Of a stretch of DNA of 20,715 nucleotides, positions 1-7,741 are shown piece after piece. Source of the stretch: Bacteroidales bacterium (GTDB lineage Bacteria > Bacteroidota > Bacteroidia > Bacteroidales > UBA7960). The notes beneath the pieces are model-generated. The model had not been told where the DNA came from, searched no databases, and was given only the letters and a program-made list of their open reading frames with translations. Positions within the stretch are counted from its first letter, which is position 1. The number at the start of each line of letters is the position of its first letter. A program made the position numbers and the translations under genes. The stretch spans positions 1 to 20,715 of the forward strand of contig SKTA01000257.1 of assembly GCA_007122745.1 (NCBI GenBank), in the 5' to 3' direction.

Positions 1-1100
1 ACATGATTAAACAACGGACGCAGCAAATCAAATAATACAATTGCGACAATAAAAGCAATAAATACAATTAGAAAAGACTCCCCTATGAATTGTTTTTGCA
101 AAGAAATTTTGCTTGCACCAAATACCTTCTTGACTGCTACCTCTTTTGTCCTCATGGATGACATTGCCAAGGCGTGGATAACATAATTAATAATAGCAAC
201 AATTAGTAAAAGGGTAACGGCCAATACAAGCGCACCCATCCTGGTTTTGTCAAAGTCTTCCTTAAAGCCACCGGGAACTGCACTATCGTAATGAATCGAT
301 TTTAAACTTTGTAAATAAGGGTGGAGATAATACCCCCTTTCTTTGGCACTTTTATTGAAGTTTTCTTCCAAAATAGCTTTAACTTTTTCCTCAAATAAAT
401 CAGCATCTGAACCTTCTGTTAACCTTACATATAATCTCGAATTTATATTTGACCAGGAATGAAATGAATCACCAAATCTATAATCCTCGTAGAGTGAAGC
501 ATAAGAACAAATAACTGAATAGCTAATGTGTGTATTTGCAGGAGGATCCGATATTATTCCACGCACCAGGTAATTGTTATCCTCAACATTTATAATTTGA
601 TCAATTGGATCAGAATCTCCAAACAAAACTTCAGCGACTTGACTTGTTAATAACACAGAAAATGGCTCTCGCAAAGCATCGTAACGACTCCCTCTTAGTA
701 GTTCAAAGTTGAATAAGTCAAAAAAGGCAGAGTCAGCGAACAAAGTGTTTTGATCTTTTAGTAAAATATCTTTCCCGGGTAAACTTACATCATGCTGGCG
801 GTCCGCTAAACGGACAAAGATTTCGACCTCAGGCACTTCTTCCTGTAAATAAGGGCCAAGTGGCGCCATTGAGTTTCCTGAAATAAAATAATCAGGAGAT
901 ATAAAAACACCCTGAACTCCAACTCTGTAAATCCTATGATGGTTATCATGGAACCGGTCATAATTATATTCATTGTAAATCCATATCAGCAGAATAAGAC
1001 TGCATGCCAGTGAGGTAGAAAATCCCAAAAATATAACAAAAGAGGATAATCGGAATTTTTTTAAATGTCGCAAAACCAACTTGCACTGGAATAATAACAT
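1..1100 (-). CDS. FtsX/MacB-type ABC transporter permease, N-terminal part (cut by left edge)
   Basis: I read this reverse-strand frame directly. It opens at an ATG (complement of 1098-1100) and stays open to the window edge, about 366 codons. A basic N-terminus is followed by a membrane helix at about residues 21-42. A long extracytoplasmic MacB_PCD-like region follows to about residue 280. A second helix near 288-312 leads into the cytoplasmic motif RTKEVAVKKVFGAS, typical of FtsX permeases (usual form R-x-KEVG-x-RKVLGA). A third helix (about 340-363) ends at the edge. Bacteroidota permeases of this kind are usually near 800 residues with a second such half, so roughly half is missing. The protein would sit in the inner membrane and work with an ATPase subunit; the substrate cannot be told. 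This stretch is clearly more AT-rich than the genes to its right. Translation start is preceded by an A-rich stretch, not a Shine-Dalgarno site. Confidence 0.9.
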   Translation of the reverse strand, partial: MLLFQCKLVLRHLKKFRLSSFVIFLGFSTSLACSLILLIWIYNEYNYDRFHDNHHRIYRVGVQGVFISPDYFISGNSMAPLGPYLQEEVPEVEIFVRLADRQHDVSLPGKDILLKDQNTLFADSAFFDLFNFELLRGSRYDALREPFSVLLTSQVAEVLFGDSDPIDQIINVEDNNYLVRGIISDPPANTHISYSVICSYASLYEDYRFGDSFHSWSNINSRLYVRLTEGSDADLFEEKVKAILEENFNKSAKERGYYLHPYLQSLKSIHYDSAVPGGFKEDFDKTRMGALVLAVTLLLIVAIINYVIHALAMSSMRTKEVAVKKVFGASKISLQKQFIGESFLIVFIAFIVAIVLFDLLRPLFNH

Positions 1101-1145
1101 TTTGATTTATTCTTTTGGAATGCTGCGTGTTACAAAACAAAACCG

Positions 1146-1161
1146 ATCAATTTGCATACCA
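1146..1161 (-). promoter_or_regulatory. possible sigma-54-type -24/-12 promoter for the ABC permease
   Basis: On the reverse strand this reads TGGTATGCAAATTGAT. Compared with the sigma-54 consensus TGGCACG-N4-TTGCW it keeps the -24 TGG, the -24 G, the 10-bp spacing and the -12 TTG. The -12 GC doublet is GA, and two -24 positions are C-to-T changes. Transcription would start near 1135, giving a leader of about 35 nt before the permease ATG. The two dyads at 1249-1285 lie about 90-120 bp upstream, the usual distance for an enhancer-binding activator. This is an inference from pattern only; the -12 mismatch is a real weakness. Confidence 0.4.
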
Positions 1162-1248
1162 GTTGTTCTTAAACAATATCATCCAAACAATTACAAAACC
1201 TTACCTTGCAATATAATAATACTTTTGTTTAATCTATACGTTTGTTTT

Positions 1249-1285
1249 TGGTCGAATACGAACATTTGGTGTTCAAACCCGAACA
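1249..1285. promoter_or_regulatory. two tandem 16-bp dyads, likely activator binding sites
   Basis: Site 1 (1249-1264) is TGGTCGAATACGAACA and site 2 (1270-1285) is TGTTCAAACCCGAACA. Both fit the pattern TGTTCG-N4-CGAACA with one mismatch each. Their starts are 21 bp apart, two helical turns, so a dimeric protein could bind both on one face of the DNA. They sit upstream of the possible sigma-54 element and point to an NtrC-family response regulator or a similar dimeric activator. The binding protein is not encoded in the window. Confidence 0.5.
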
Positions 1286-1458
1286 CTGTATTCGATTTCA
1301 ACAATGGATGATTTTTCACAAAGTACAATCTGAAAGCAATAGTAAGCTTTGTTAAATAATTAGATCCAGTAGACCGAAAGCTGAATTTTCCCAAAACATT
1401 TTCTATCTTGCAGAACGATTTGCATCATTATTGTAAAACCATAATTCCTGCAGGTGCC

Positions 1459-2358
1459 ATGAGTAATATTCAGGTCAGCCTTTCTGAGTGGCTGGGATTG
1501 AGTCCGTGGGTCATCACGTACCTTTTTTCTTCCGTATTGATCCTTTTACTGGCATCACTCACAACAAGGATATTCAGAGGTCTCATGCAAAGGTATTTTG
1601 AGCGGAAAACCATTACACCCTTGCATGTGGATGTAACCAAATACCGTTTTGTGAAAAACGCCGTCAGTTTTATCATCTTTCTCATTGCATTCATTCTGAT
1701 TTTTTACATCATCCCCGAACTTCGCTCCCTGGGTGTTACATTGTTTGCCGGAGCTGGCATTCTGGCCGTCATCATCGGTTTTGCATCGCAAGCAGCTTTT
1801 GCCAACATCATCTCAGGCGTATTCATCGTTACTTCCCAACCTTTTCGGGTTGGAGATTACATCAAAATCAACAACGAACATTTTGGCACTGTGGAAGACA
1901 TCACCCTGCGGCATACCGTGATCCGAAATAATGAGAACCGCCGCATTATCATTCCAAACTCGGTGATCAATAACCAAACCATCATCAACAGCAACATTGT
2001 TGACGAGAAAGTTTGCAGCCTCATTGAGCTGGGAATCAGCTTCGACAGCAGCATCGACCTGGCAATGAAGATCTTGCGTGACGAAGCCATGAAACACCCC
2101 CTGTTTATTGACAACAGAACAGAGGAACAGATCACTGCCAACGAACCCGCCGTGGTGGTTCGCGTGATGGGAATTGGTGAGTATTCAGTAAATCTACGTG
2201 CCTATGTCTGGGCAAGCTCCTCTCTGAATGCTTTCATCCTTCGCACCGACCTTTATAAGTCGATTAAAGAAAAGTTTGACCAGGAGGGCGTGGAGATCCC
2301 GTTTCCCTACCGCACCATTGTTTCGAAAGATAAAAGCAACGATTCCCTTAAAGCATGA
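1459..2358 (+). CDS. MscS-family small-conductance mechanosensitive channel
   Basis: Inner-membrane channel that opens under membrane tension after hypo-osmotic shock and releases solutes. The 299-residue protein has helices near residues 16-36 and 66-86. The family's pore-lining helix follows at about 92-129, rich in Gly and Ala (GAGILAVIIGFASQAAFANI), and leads into the beta domain through PFRVGDYIKI. A C-terminal alpha/beta cytoplasmic domain runs to about residue 285. Length and layout match the short E. coli MscS type. I chose the ATG at 1459, which has AGGTG just upstream. The frame also opens at a TTG at 1408, but the 17 extra residues look unlike a membrane protein start. The next gene starts 59 bp downstream, so the two may share a transcript, although a functional link is not obvious. 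Confidence 0.93.
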   Translation: MSNIQVSLSEWLGLSPWVITYLFSSVLILLLASLTTRIFRGLMQRYFERKTITPLHVDVTKYRFVKNAVSFIIFLIAFILIFYIIPELRSLGVTLFAGAGILAVIIGFASQAAFANIISGVFIVTSQPFRVGDYIKINNEHFGTVEDITLRHTVIRNNENRRIIIPNSVINNQTIINSNIVDEKVCSLIELGISFDSSIDLAMKILRDEAMKHPLFIDNRTEEQITANEPAVVVRVMGIGEYSVNLRAYVWASSSLNAFILRTDLYKSIKEKFDQEGVEIPFPYRTIVSKDKSNDSLKA

Positions 2359-2417
2359 TCGAAACTAAAAGGTACTTTATTGCACACCACGCAAAACTTA
2401 AATCTCTATTTAATATC

Positions 2418-4562
2418 ATGAACTATTCTACATATCTAAAACAATATATTCTCATTTCTTGTTATATAATTTTGATTTCTATTTCAGCAACTTTTGCATC
2501 TACTGATGATCAATTCCAAAAAGCGAAAAACATGCTGGAGAAAAAAGGGGAAGTATACTTTCTTTTTCAAAAACCTGCAACCGGACTGCAGGATTTGGTG
2601 AACCTCATTTCCGTTGACAAAGTTCTGGAGGACGATGTGTATGCATATGCCAACAAAGCAACATTTTCCCATTTCCTTGACATGGAAATTCCTTATCAGG
2701 TTCTTGATCATCCGGGTGATGTTGACTTTGACCTCAACATGAAGACATGGGAAGAGCTCAAGACACGCGACCTGGCGGATAGCTGGGACTTTTATCCCAC
2801 CTATGAGGCATATGTTTCGCTTATGTATTATTTCGAAGATGCGTTTCCCGATTTGGTGGAGATCGTCAAAATCGGGGAAACGGTATTGGACCGCGATCTC
2901 CTGTTTGCCAAAATTTCACCCCAGGTCGAAACAAGGCGCCCGGTGCCTCAGTTCATGTATACCTCCACCATGCATGGTGATGAAACGGCCGGATTCATCC
3001 TTTCGCTGCGACTCATATACCACCTGCTGACAAATTACGGAGAAGATGATGCCATTACAGACCTTATGAACAGCGTGGAGATATGGATTTGTCCGAATGA
3101 AAACCCGGATGGCACATACAGATATAATAATGCTACCCTGGCCGGCGCCACCAGGGGGAATATCAACGGTGTGGATCTAAACCGCAATTATCCCAATCCG
3201 GTAAACGACCCATTGCATGCGGAGCAACCTGAGACCACAGCCATGATAAACTTTACCGATACCATGAATTTCATCATGTCGGCAAACATGCATGGGGGGA
3301 TCGAACTGGTTAATTTTCCTTTTGACAGCTGGACCTCAGGTCAGAATAAGCATGCAGACCACAACTGGTGGGGGTTCGTAATGTATGAGTATGTGGATAC
3401 CGTTCATGCGCACAGTCCAACAGGCTATATGACAGGCATGGGTGATGGTGTAACCCACGGTGGCGATTGGTATGTGGTTTACGGAAGCCGCCAGGATTAT
3501 TTTAACTATTATAAAAACTGCCGCGAATTCACCCTGGAGCTTAGCAATCAAAAATTGCTGAACCCGGCCCTGCTTCCGGCACACTGGAGTTATAACTACC
3601 GTTCCCTTATAAACTATATCAGGCAATCCACTTATGGTTTGCACGGCACCGTTTATGATAATGATACCGGAGAACCATTGCTCGCTGAAGTTTATATTCC
3701 AGGACATGACAGTGACAACTCCCAGGTGAACACCGCTTTGCCACATGGCAATTACAACAGGCCCCTCCTGCATGGAACTTATGACATCCAATACAGTGCT
3801 GATAATAACGATGCCGTGACGATCACAGGTGTGGAGTTGTTTAATTATCACACAAAAAATATTCATATCGGCCTGGGAGGCGAAGGTTCAGGTGAAATTG
3901 TTGAAGTGAACGTATATATTGAGGGAGAAAGGGGGAATGTGCATCCTTATTCAGGTACCGGTTTTTTTAATAATGGTGCAAATGTTTTTCTAAATGCCGT
4001 GCCCGAAACAGGTTACCTCTTTGCTAACTGGACGGAAGACGGCGAAATAGTCATGGACGGTGATGAACCGGCAGGTGCATTGTATGTTTTCATGGCAGAA
4101 GAAGCCCGTGAACTTACTGCACACTTCGCTTTGCCCACCCATTATGTTGCCTTCGACGTATTGGATACTGATGGCAACAGCATCCACGACGCCGTTGTCA
4201 CCTTAGGCAATGTTGAAAATGCCCCGGGTGATTATCTCTTTGAGAATGTAAATGCGGGCACATACACCTACACGGTAGAGCGGAATTGCTATTTGTCAGC
4301 TACCGGTCAGGTAACTGCGGGCAACGGCAATGTTTACGTTGATGTCATCCTCAATAATATCCTGGGCGATGTCAATAACGACGGGCAGGTTAATGCTTCC
4401 GATGTGGTTATGATCATCAGCTACTTCATGGGCCACCAGCCTGATCCGTTCTGTTTCATAAACGCAGACGTAAATGGCGACGGAATAATAAATGTACAGG
4501 ATGTTATAATTACGACCAATATCCATATGGGTGAAGAGGGTTATCCCCCTGAAGAGCCCTAA
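2418..4562 (+). CDS. secreted M14 zinc carboxypeptidase with C-terminal dockerin-like domain
   Basis: Predicted 714-residue exported metallocarboxypeptidase that removes C-terminal residues from peptides. A signal peptide covers about residues 1-27 (cleavage after ATFAS). The M14 catalytic domain spans about 115-400. Its zinc ligands are the H-x-x-E pair in HGDE (His186, Glu189) and the His of NMHGG (His292). An Asn-Arg pair lies in GVDLNRNYP (Arg256), and the likely catalytic base is Glu374 in FTLEL. After it come a carboxypeptidase-regulatory-like beta domain (about 406-484), an InlB-B-repeat-like domain (497-571), a CnaB/PEGA-like domain (574-646) and a type I dockerin-like module (647-704). 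The dockerin has two calcium loops: Asp651, Asn653, Asp655, Asp662 and Asp684, Asn686, Asp688, Asp695. There is no T9SS sorting domain and no lipobox. I chose the ATG at 2418 because it starts the signal peptide. An earlier ATG at 2355 overlaps the previous stop and would bury it. The next gene encodes a protease with a cohesin-like domain. Confidence 0.9.
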   Translation: MNYSTYLKQYILISCYIILISISATFASTDDQFQKAKNMLEKKGEVYFLFQKPATGLQDLVNLISVDKVLEDDVYAYANKATFSHFLDMEIPYQVLDHPGDVDFDLNMKTWEELKTRDLADSWDFYPTYEAYVSLMYYFEDAFPDLVEIVKIGETVLDRDLLFAKISPQVETRRPVPQFMYTSTMHGDETAGFILSLRLIYHLLTNYGEDDAITDLMNSVEIWICPNENPDGTYRYNNATLAGATRGNINGVDLNRNYPNPVNDPLHAEQPETTAMINFTDTMNFIMSANMHGGIELVNFPFDSWTSGQNKHADHNWWGFVMYEYVDTVHAHSPTGYMTGMGDGVTHGGDWYVVYGSRQDYFNYYKNCREFTLELSNQKLLNPALLPAHWSYNYRSLINYIRQSTYGLHGTVYDNDTGEPLLAEVYIPGHDSDNSQVNTALPHGNYNRPLLHGTYDIQYSADNNDAVTITGVELFNYHTKNIHIGLGGEGSGEIVEVNVYIEGERGNVHPYSGTGFFNNGANVFLNAVPETGYLFANWTEDGEIVMDGDEPAGALYVFMAEEARELTAHFALPTHYVAFDVLDTDGNSIHDAVVTLGNVENAPGDYLFENVNAGTYTYTVERNCYLSATGQVTAGNGNVYVDVILNNILGDVNNDGQVNASDVVMIISYFMGHQPDPFCFINADVNGDGIINVQDVIITTNIHMGEEGYPPEEP

Positions 4563-4689
4563 CCGGATGATATGCCGCCGGAACATAAAGGTTTAATATC
4601 TGGCACAAATATATTAAGGAACATCGTTATAAGACAAAAGCTGTTAATTACTTTAAAAACCTTAACACCCAAAAACAAGAGCTTTAATC

Positions 4690-7600
4690 ATGATCAATTA
4701 TAAAAAATCATTAACCTGGTTCATCTTGTTTTTCATTAATCTTTGCAGCCTTCATGCATATGAATTAATGATCAACTTTGATAATGACAGAAGTATTTCT
4801 GAGTTACGGCAAAACAGTTTTGAAAATACCAGTTTTCTTTTTTCTTTTGAAGGCCTGAACTTTTTAACTGTTAAAACCGAACATGGCACATTCACCGAAT
4901 TGATTATGCCAGGCGGGCACAGTATCGGAGCACTTGGCACGCCAAAGCTTCCTGCATCCAACAAACTGATAGAAGTTCCTTTTGGTGCAGAGGTAAGTAT
5001 CAGGGTACTCAACTATACCACTGAGTATTATCGTTTATCCGATTTTGGTGTCGAACACCCCCTGGTGCCTGTGCAGCCTTCTTTGCGTAAAGACCAGGAT
5101 ATCAGCGAGGTTCCTTTTAAGTATAAACCGGATATTTACAGCAAACGCAGTTATATTGAACCGGAAATTGCAACAGTTGAGGTCCTTGGCGTGATGCGCG
5201 GCCAAAGGCTGGGCCGTGTGACCATTTCACCGGTACATTACAACCCTGCAAACAACAGCATCAGGGTTTACAACAACATTGAAGTGGAGATTGAATATAC
5301 AGGTGCTGATGAAGCCTTGACCAGGGAGATCAAGGCTTCCACATTTTCCCCATGGTTTGATGTGGTGTATGATCAGGTGATCAACAGGTTCGACACCCGT
5401 GATGTTTTTGATGACCATCCCGATCTGTTGAAGTATCCTGTGAAGATGGTCATCGTTTCTCATGATGACTTTCAGGAAACACTTCAACCTTTTATTGAAT
5501 GGAAAACCAAACAGGGTTTCGAGATCATTGAAGCATACACCAGTGAGATCGGTAGCTCCGCTTCTGCCATTCAAAGCTTCATTCATGATAAGTATAATGC
5601 AGGTACTCCGCAGGATCCGGCGCCCACCTTCGTAATAGTTGCAGGTGACCCCACCAAACTGCCCGCTTCTGCAATTGGCAGTGCTTCAAGCCAGGTAACC
5701 GATTTGTATTATGCTTCCGTAGACGGTGATTATTTCCCTGACATGTATATCGGAAGACTTTCGGCAAGAAATGTGCAGGAGCTGCAGAACCAGTTGGATA
5801 AGATCCTTTATTATCAACAATATGAATTTACCGATCCCTCCTACCTGAATGATGTCACATTAATTGCCGGACACGATAACTACTGGAATCCACAGATAGG
5901 ACAACCAACAGTTCATTATGCAACACAAAACTATTTTAATGCCGCCCAAGGTTTTGCAAATGTAAACGCATACCTTAACTCCTATTCAGGTGTTTATGAT
6001 GAAGCGCGGATTGCAGTGAGTATGATCAATTATACAGCACACTGTTCATCAACCAGATGGGCAAACCCCCATCTTTCAGCATCTGACATACACAACATGA
6101 CCAATTCAGGCAGCTACCCCCTGGCAATTGGAAACTGTTGCGAGAGTGCGCAGTTTAGTCACGCGGAAAGCATTGGAGAAGCCTGGATGCGTGCTGAAAA
6201 CAAAGGTGCAGTGGCTTACATCGGATCGGCACCAAACACCCACTGGTTCGAAGACTTTTACTGGGCCGTGGGCGCTTTCCCGATTAGTGGAAACAACAAT
6301 GGATATGTTCCCTCTGTGGATGAGACAACACCCGGGGCATATGATGCACACTTCATTTCCGATTATGTTGCCGTTGCTTCCATTAAATTTGTCGGCAATC
6401 TGGCCATCACCGAAGCACACCTTCAGAATTATCCAACCCACTCTAACGTTCAGTGGTACTGGGAAGGATATCATACGTTCGGTGATCCTTCAACAGTAGT
6501 ATACCTAACCGAAGGCTCCGAAAATGTGGTATCCCACATGCCCATTTTACCCATAGGACTTGATACCTATACCGTGGAAGCACTTCCCGGTTCTTATGTC
6601 GGTATTTCGATGAACGGTCTACTGCATGGCGCCGCTTTTGTTGATGAAACGGGAGCGGTTGATGTACCCATCGACCCGATCCTTGACGGAGGTGATGTAA
6701 CCATCGTTGTTACCAAACCACAACACATCCCCTACATTGCAGAAGTTCCGGCTGCACAGGAAACTGTGAGTTCCAACATCATGAAGATATTTGATGTCAG
6801 CGCTATTGCAGGTCAAACCGCTACCATTGAACTGGAGATTATAAATGATGACGCTTTTGCCGGTTTCAATCTTGACATACCTTTGCCTTCAGGTTTCAGC
6901 CATGTGCCGGGCACCGCTCAATTATACCGCGACGATGGTCACTTTTTTGAGTTTGCCATTGTTCAAGACAACATAGCGCGCATGATCAGCGCGGCGATTC
7001 CAACAAAACCGTTTCTGGGCAACAACGGTGTTATTGTATCCTTTGATGTACAAACCCCGGAGATTGCAGGCGCTTATACACTTGATATCATAGAGGCCGT
7101 GATTGCCGATGCCAATGGTATAAACATCATGACCGATGCCATCCCTGGAACGGTTACGATTGAGAGTTTACAGGATAATTTATATCTCCAGGATATTTTT
7201 GTTTCGGATGGGATGGAGGATTGCCATTCTGCACTTAATAGTATCATTACAGCTGGAGAAAACACAGATTTTATCGTTTATGAAGGCGGCAGTGCCACCC
7301 TTATCGCCGGTAAAAGCATCCACCTGCTACCCGGCACAACAGTCGAACATGGCGGTTATCTCCTTGCCCGCATTGCATCCCACGCAAACGACTATTGCGA
7401 CGACCAGAAAGCCATTGCATTTACCGAAGAGCCCATTGCAACGGAAGAAGATGGCCTTTCAGCCGGCTTACTTAATGAGGTCCGCAAAAACGGCTTCTTC
7501 AAACTTTATCCCAACCCAACCGAAGGTAATTTTACACTCGAATTGACCACTGTTGGGTTGGAGCAAGGCATAAAAGCAGAAGTCCTCTCCATGCTTGGCG

Positions 7601-7734
7601 ACCGCATATTCAGCAAGGAACTGCCGCCACAAAGGTTGCATGCACTCAGCTTAGAGGGACATCCTCCGGGCATATACATCATTCGGGTAATGAAAGGTGA
7701 TCAGTTGGGTGTGGAAAGACTGATCAAGAGGTAA
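4690..7734 (+). CDS. gingipain-like C25 cysteine protease with cohesin-like domain and T9SS sorting domain
   Basis: Predicted 1014-residue secreted endopeptidase of clan CD. A signal peptide (1-23) is followed by a C25 propeptide-like region (to about 220) and the catalytic domain (about 245-605). The catalytic pair is His451 in NYTAHCSS and Cys484 in AIGNCCESAQF. Their 33-residue spacing equals that of His211/Cys244 in P. gingivalis RgpB as I recall it. The residue after the catalytic His is Cys, where RgpB has Gly. Next come an Ig-like gingipain C-terminal domain (about 610-690), a cohesin-like beta-sandwich (about 694-824) and a short beta-rich segment common before sorting signals (about 830-905). 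A type A T9SS C-terminal domain (about 937-1014; YPNPTEGNFTLEL, GIYIIRV, ending ERLIKR) closes the protein. It is probably exported by Sec, then through the type IX system to the cell surface. Cleavage specificity (Arg or Lys) cannot be judged. It ends only 7 bp from the convergent gatD stop. Confidence 0.92.
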   Translation: MINYKKSLTWFILFFINLCSLHAYELMINFDNDRSISELRQNSFENTSFLFSFEGLNFLTVKTEHGTFTELIMPGGHSIGALGTPKLPASNKLIEVPFGAEVSIRVLNYTTEYYRLSDFGVEHPLVPVQPSLRKDQDISEVPFKYKPDIYSKRSYIEPEIATVEVLGVMRGQRLGRVTISPVHYNPANNSIRVYNNIEVEIEYTGADEALTREIKASTFSPWFDVVYDQVINRFDTRDVFDDHPDLLKYPVKMVIVSHDDFQETLQPFIEWKTKQGFEIIEAYTSEIGSSASAIQSFIHDKYNAGTPQDPAPTFVIVAGDPTKLPASAIGSASSQVTDLYYASVDGDYFPDMYIGRLSARNVQELQNQLDKILYYQQYEFTDPSYLNDVTLIAGHDNYWNPQIGQPTVHYATQNYFNAAQGFANVNAYLNSYSGVYDEARIAVSMINYTAHCSSTRWANPHLSASDIHNMTNSGSYPLAIGNCCESAQFSHAESIGEAWMRAENKGAVAYIGSAPNTHWFEDFYWAVGAFPISGNNNGYVPSVDETTPGAYDAHFISDYVAVASIKFVGNLAITEAHLQNYPTHSNVQWYWEGYHTFGDPSTVVYLTEGSENVVSHMPILPIGLDTYTVEALPGSYVGISMNGLLHGAAFVDETGAVDVPIDPILDGGDVTIVVTKPQHIPYIAEVPAAQETVSSNIMKIFDVSAIAGQTATIELEIINDDAFAGFNLDIPLPSGFSHVPGTAQLYRDDGHFFEFAIVQDNIARMISAAIPTKPFLGNNGVIVSFDVQTPEIAGAYTLDIIEAVIADANGINIMTDAIPGTVTIESLQDNLYLQDIFVSDGMEDCHSALNSIITAGENTDFIVYEGGSATLIAGKSIHLLPGTTVEHGGYLLARIASHANDYCDDQKAIAFTEEPIATEEDGLSAGLLNEVRKNGFFKLYPNPTEGNFTLELTTVGLEQGIKAEVLSMLGDRIFSKELPPQRLHALSLEGHPPGIYIIRVMKGDQLGVERLIKR

Positions 7735-7741
7735 TCTTTAT

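Larger units (their letters stand above)
1101..1458. other. 358-bp divergent intergenic region
   Basis: AT-rich gap between the leftward ABC permease and the rightward mscS-type gene. It holds the possible sigma-54 element (1146-1161) and the two dyads (1249-1285). Between 1286 and 1458 I found no convincing TAnnTTTG promoter for the channel gene. I see no convincing small protein; short open frames here lack any family signature. Confidence 0.6.

Noticed and set aside
1408..1458. Longer N-terminus of the MscS-type channel from a TTG
   Set aside because: The added residues are polar and include no membrane or family feature, while the ATG at 1459 has an AGGTG just upstream.
3336..3866. A 176-codon reverse frame inside the M14 carboxypeptidase gene
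   Set aside because: The forward frame carries the catalytic domain end and the following beta domain; the reverse translation shows no recognisable family.
4601..4616. A perfect TGGCAC, as in a sigma-54 -24 element, upstream of the C25 protease gene
   Set aside because: The -12 position has TT where GC is expected and there is no TTGC at the right spacing, so I do not call a promoter.
7735..7741. Possible shared terminator between the convergent C25 and gatD genes
   Set aside because: Only 7 bp separate the stops, and the flanking sequence shows just a 5-bp AAAGA/TCTTT pairing, which is not convincing.
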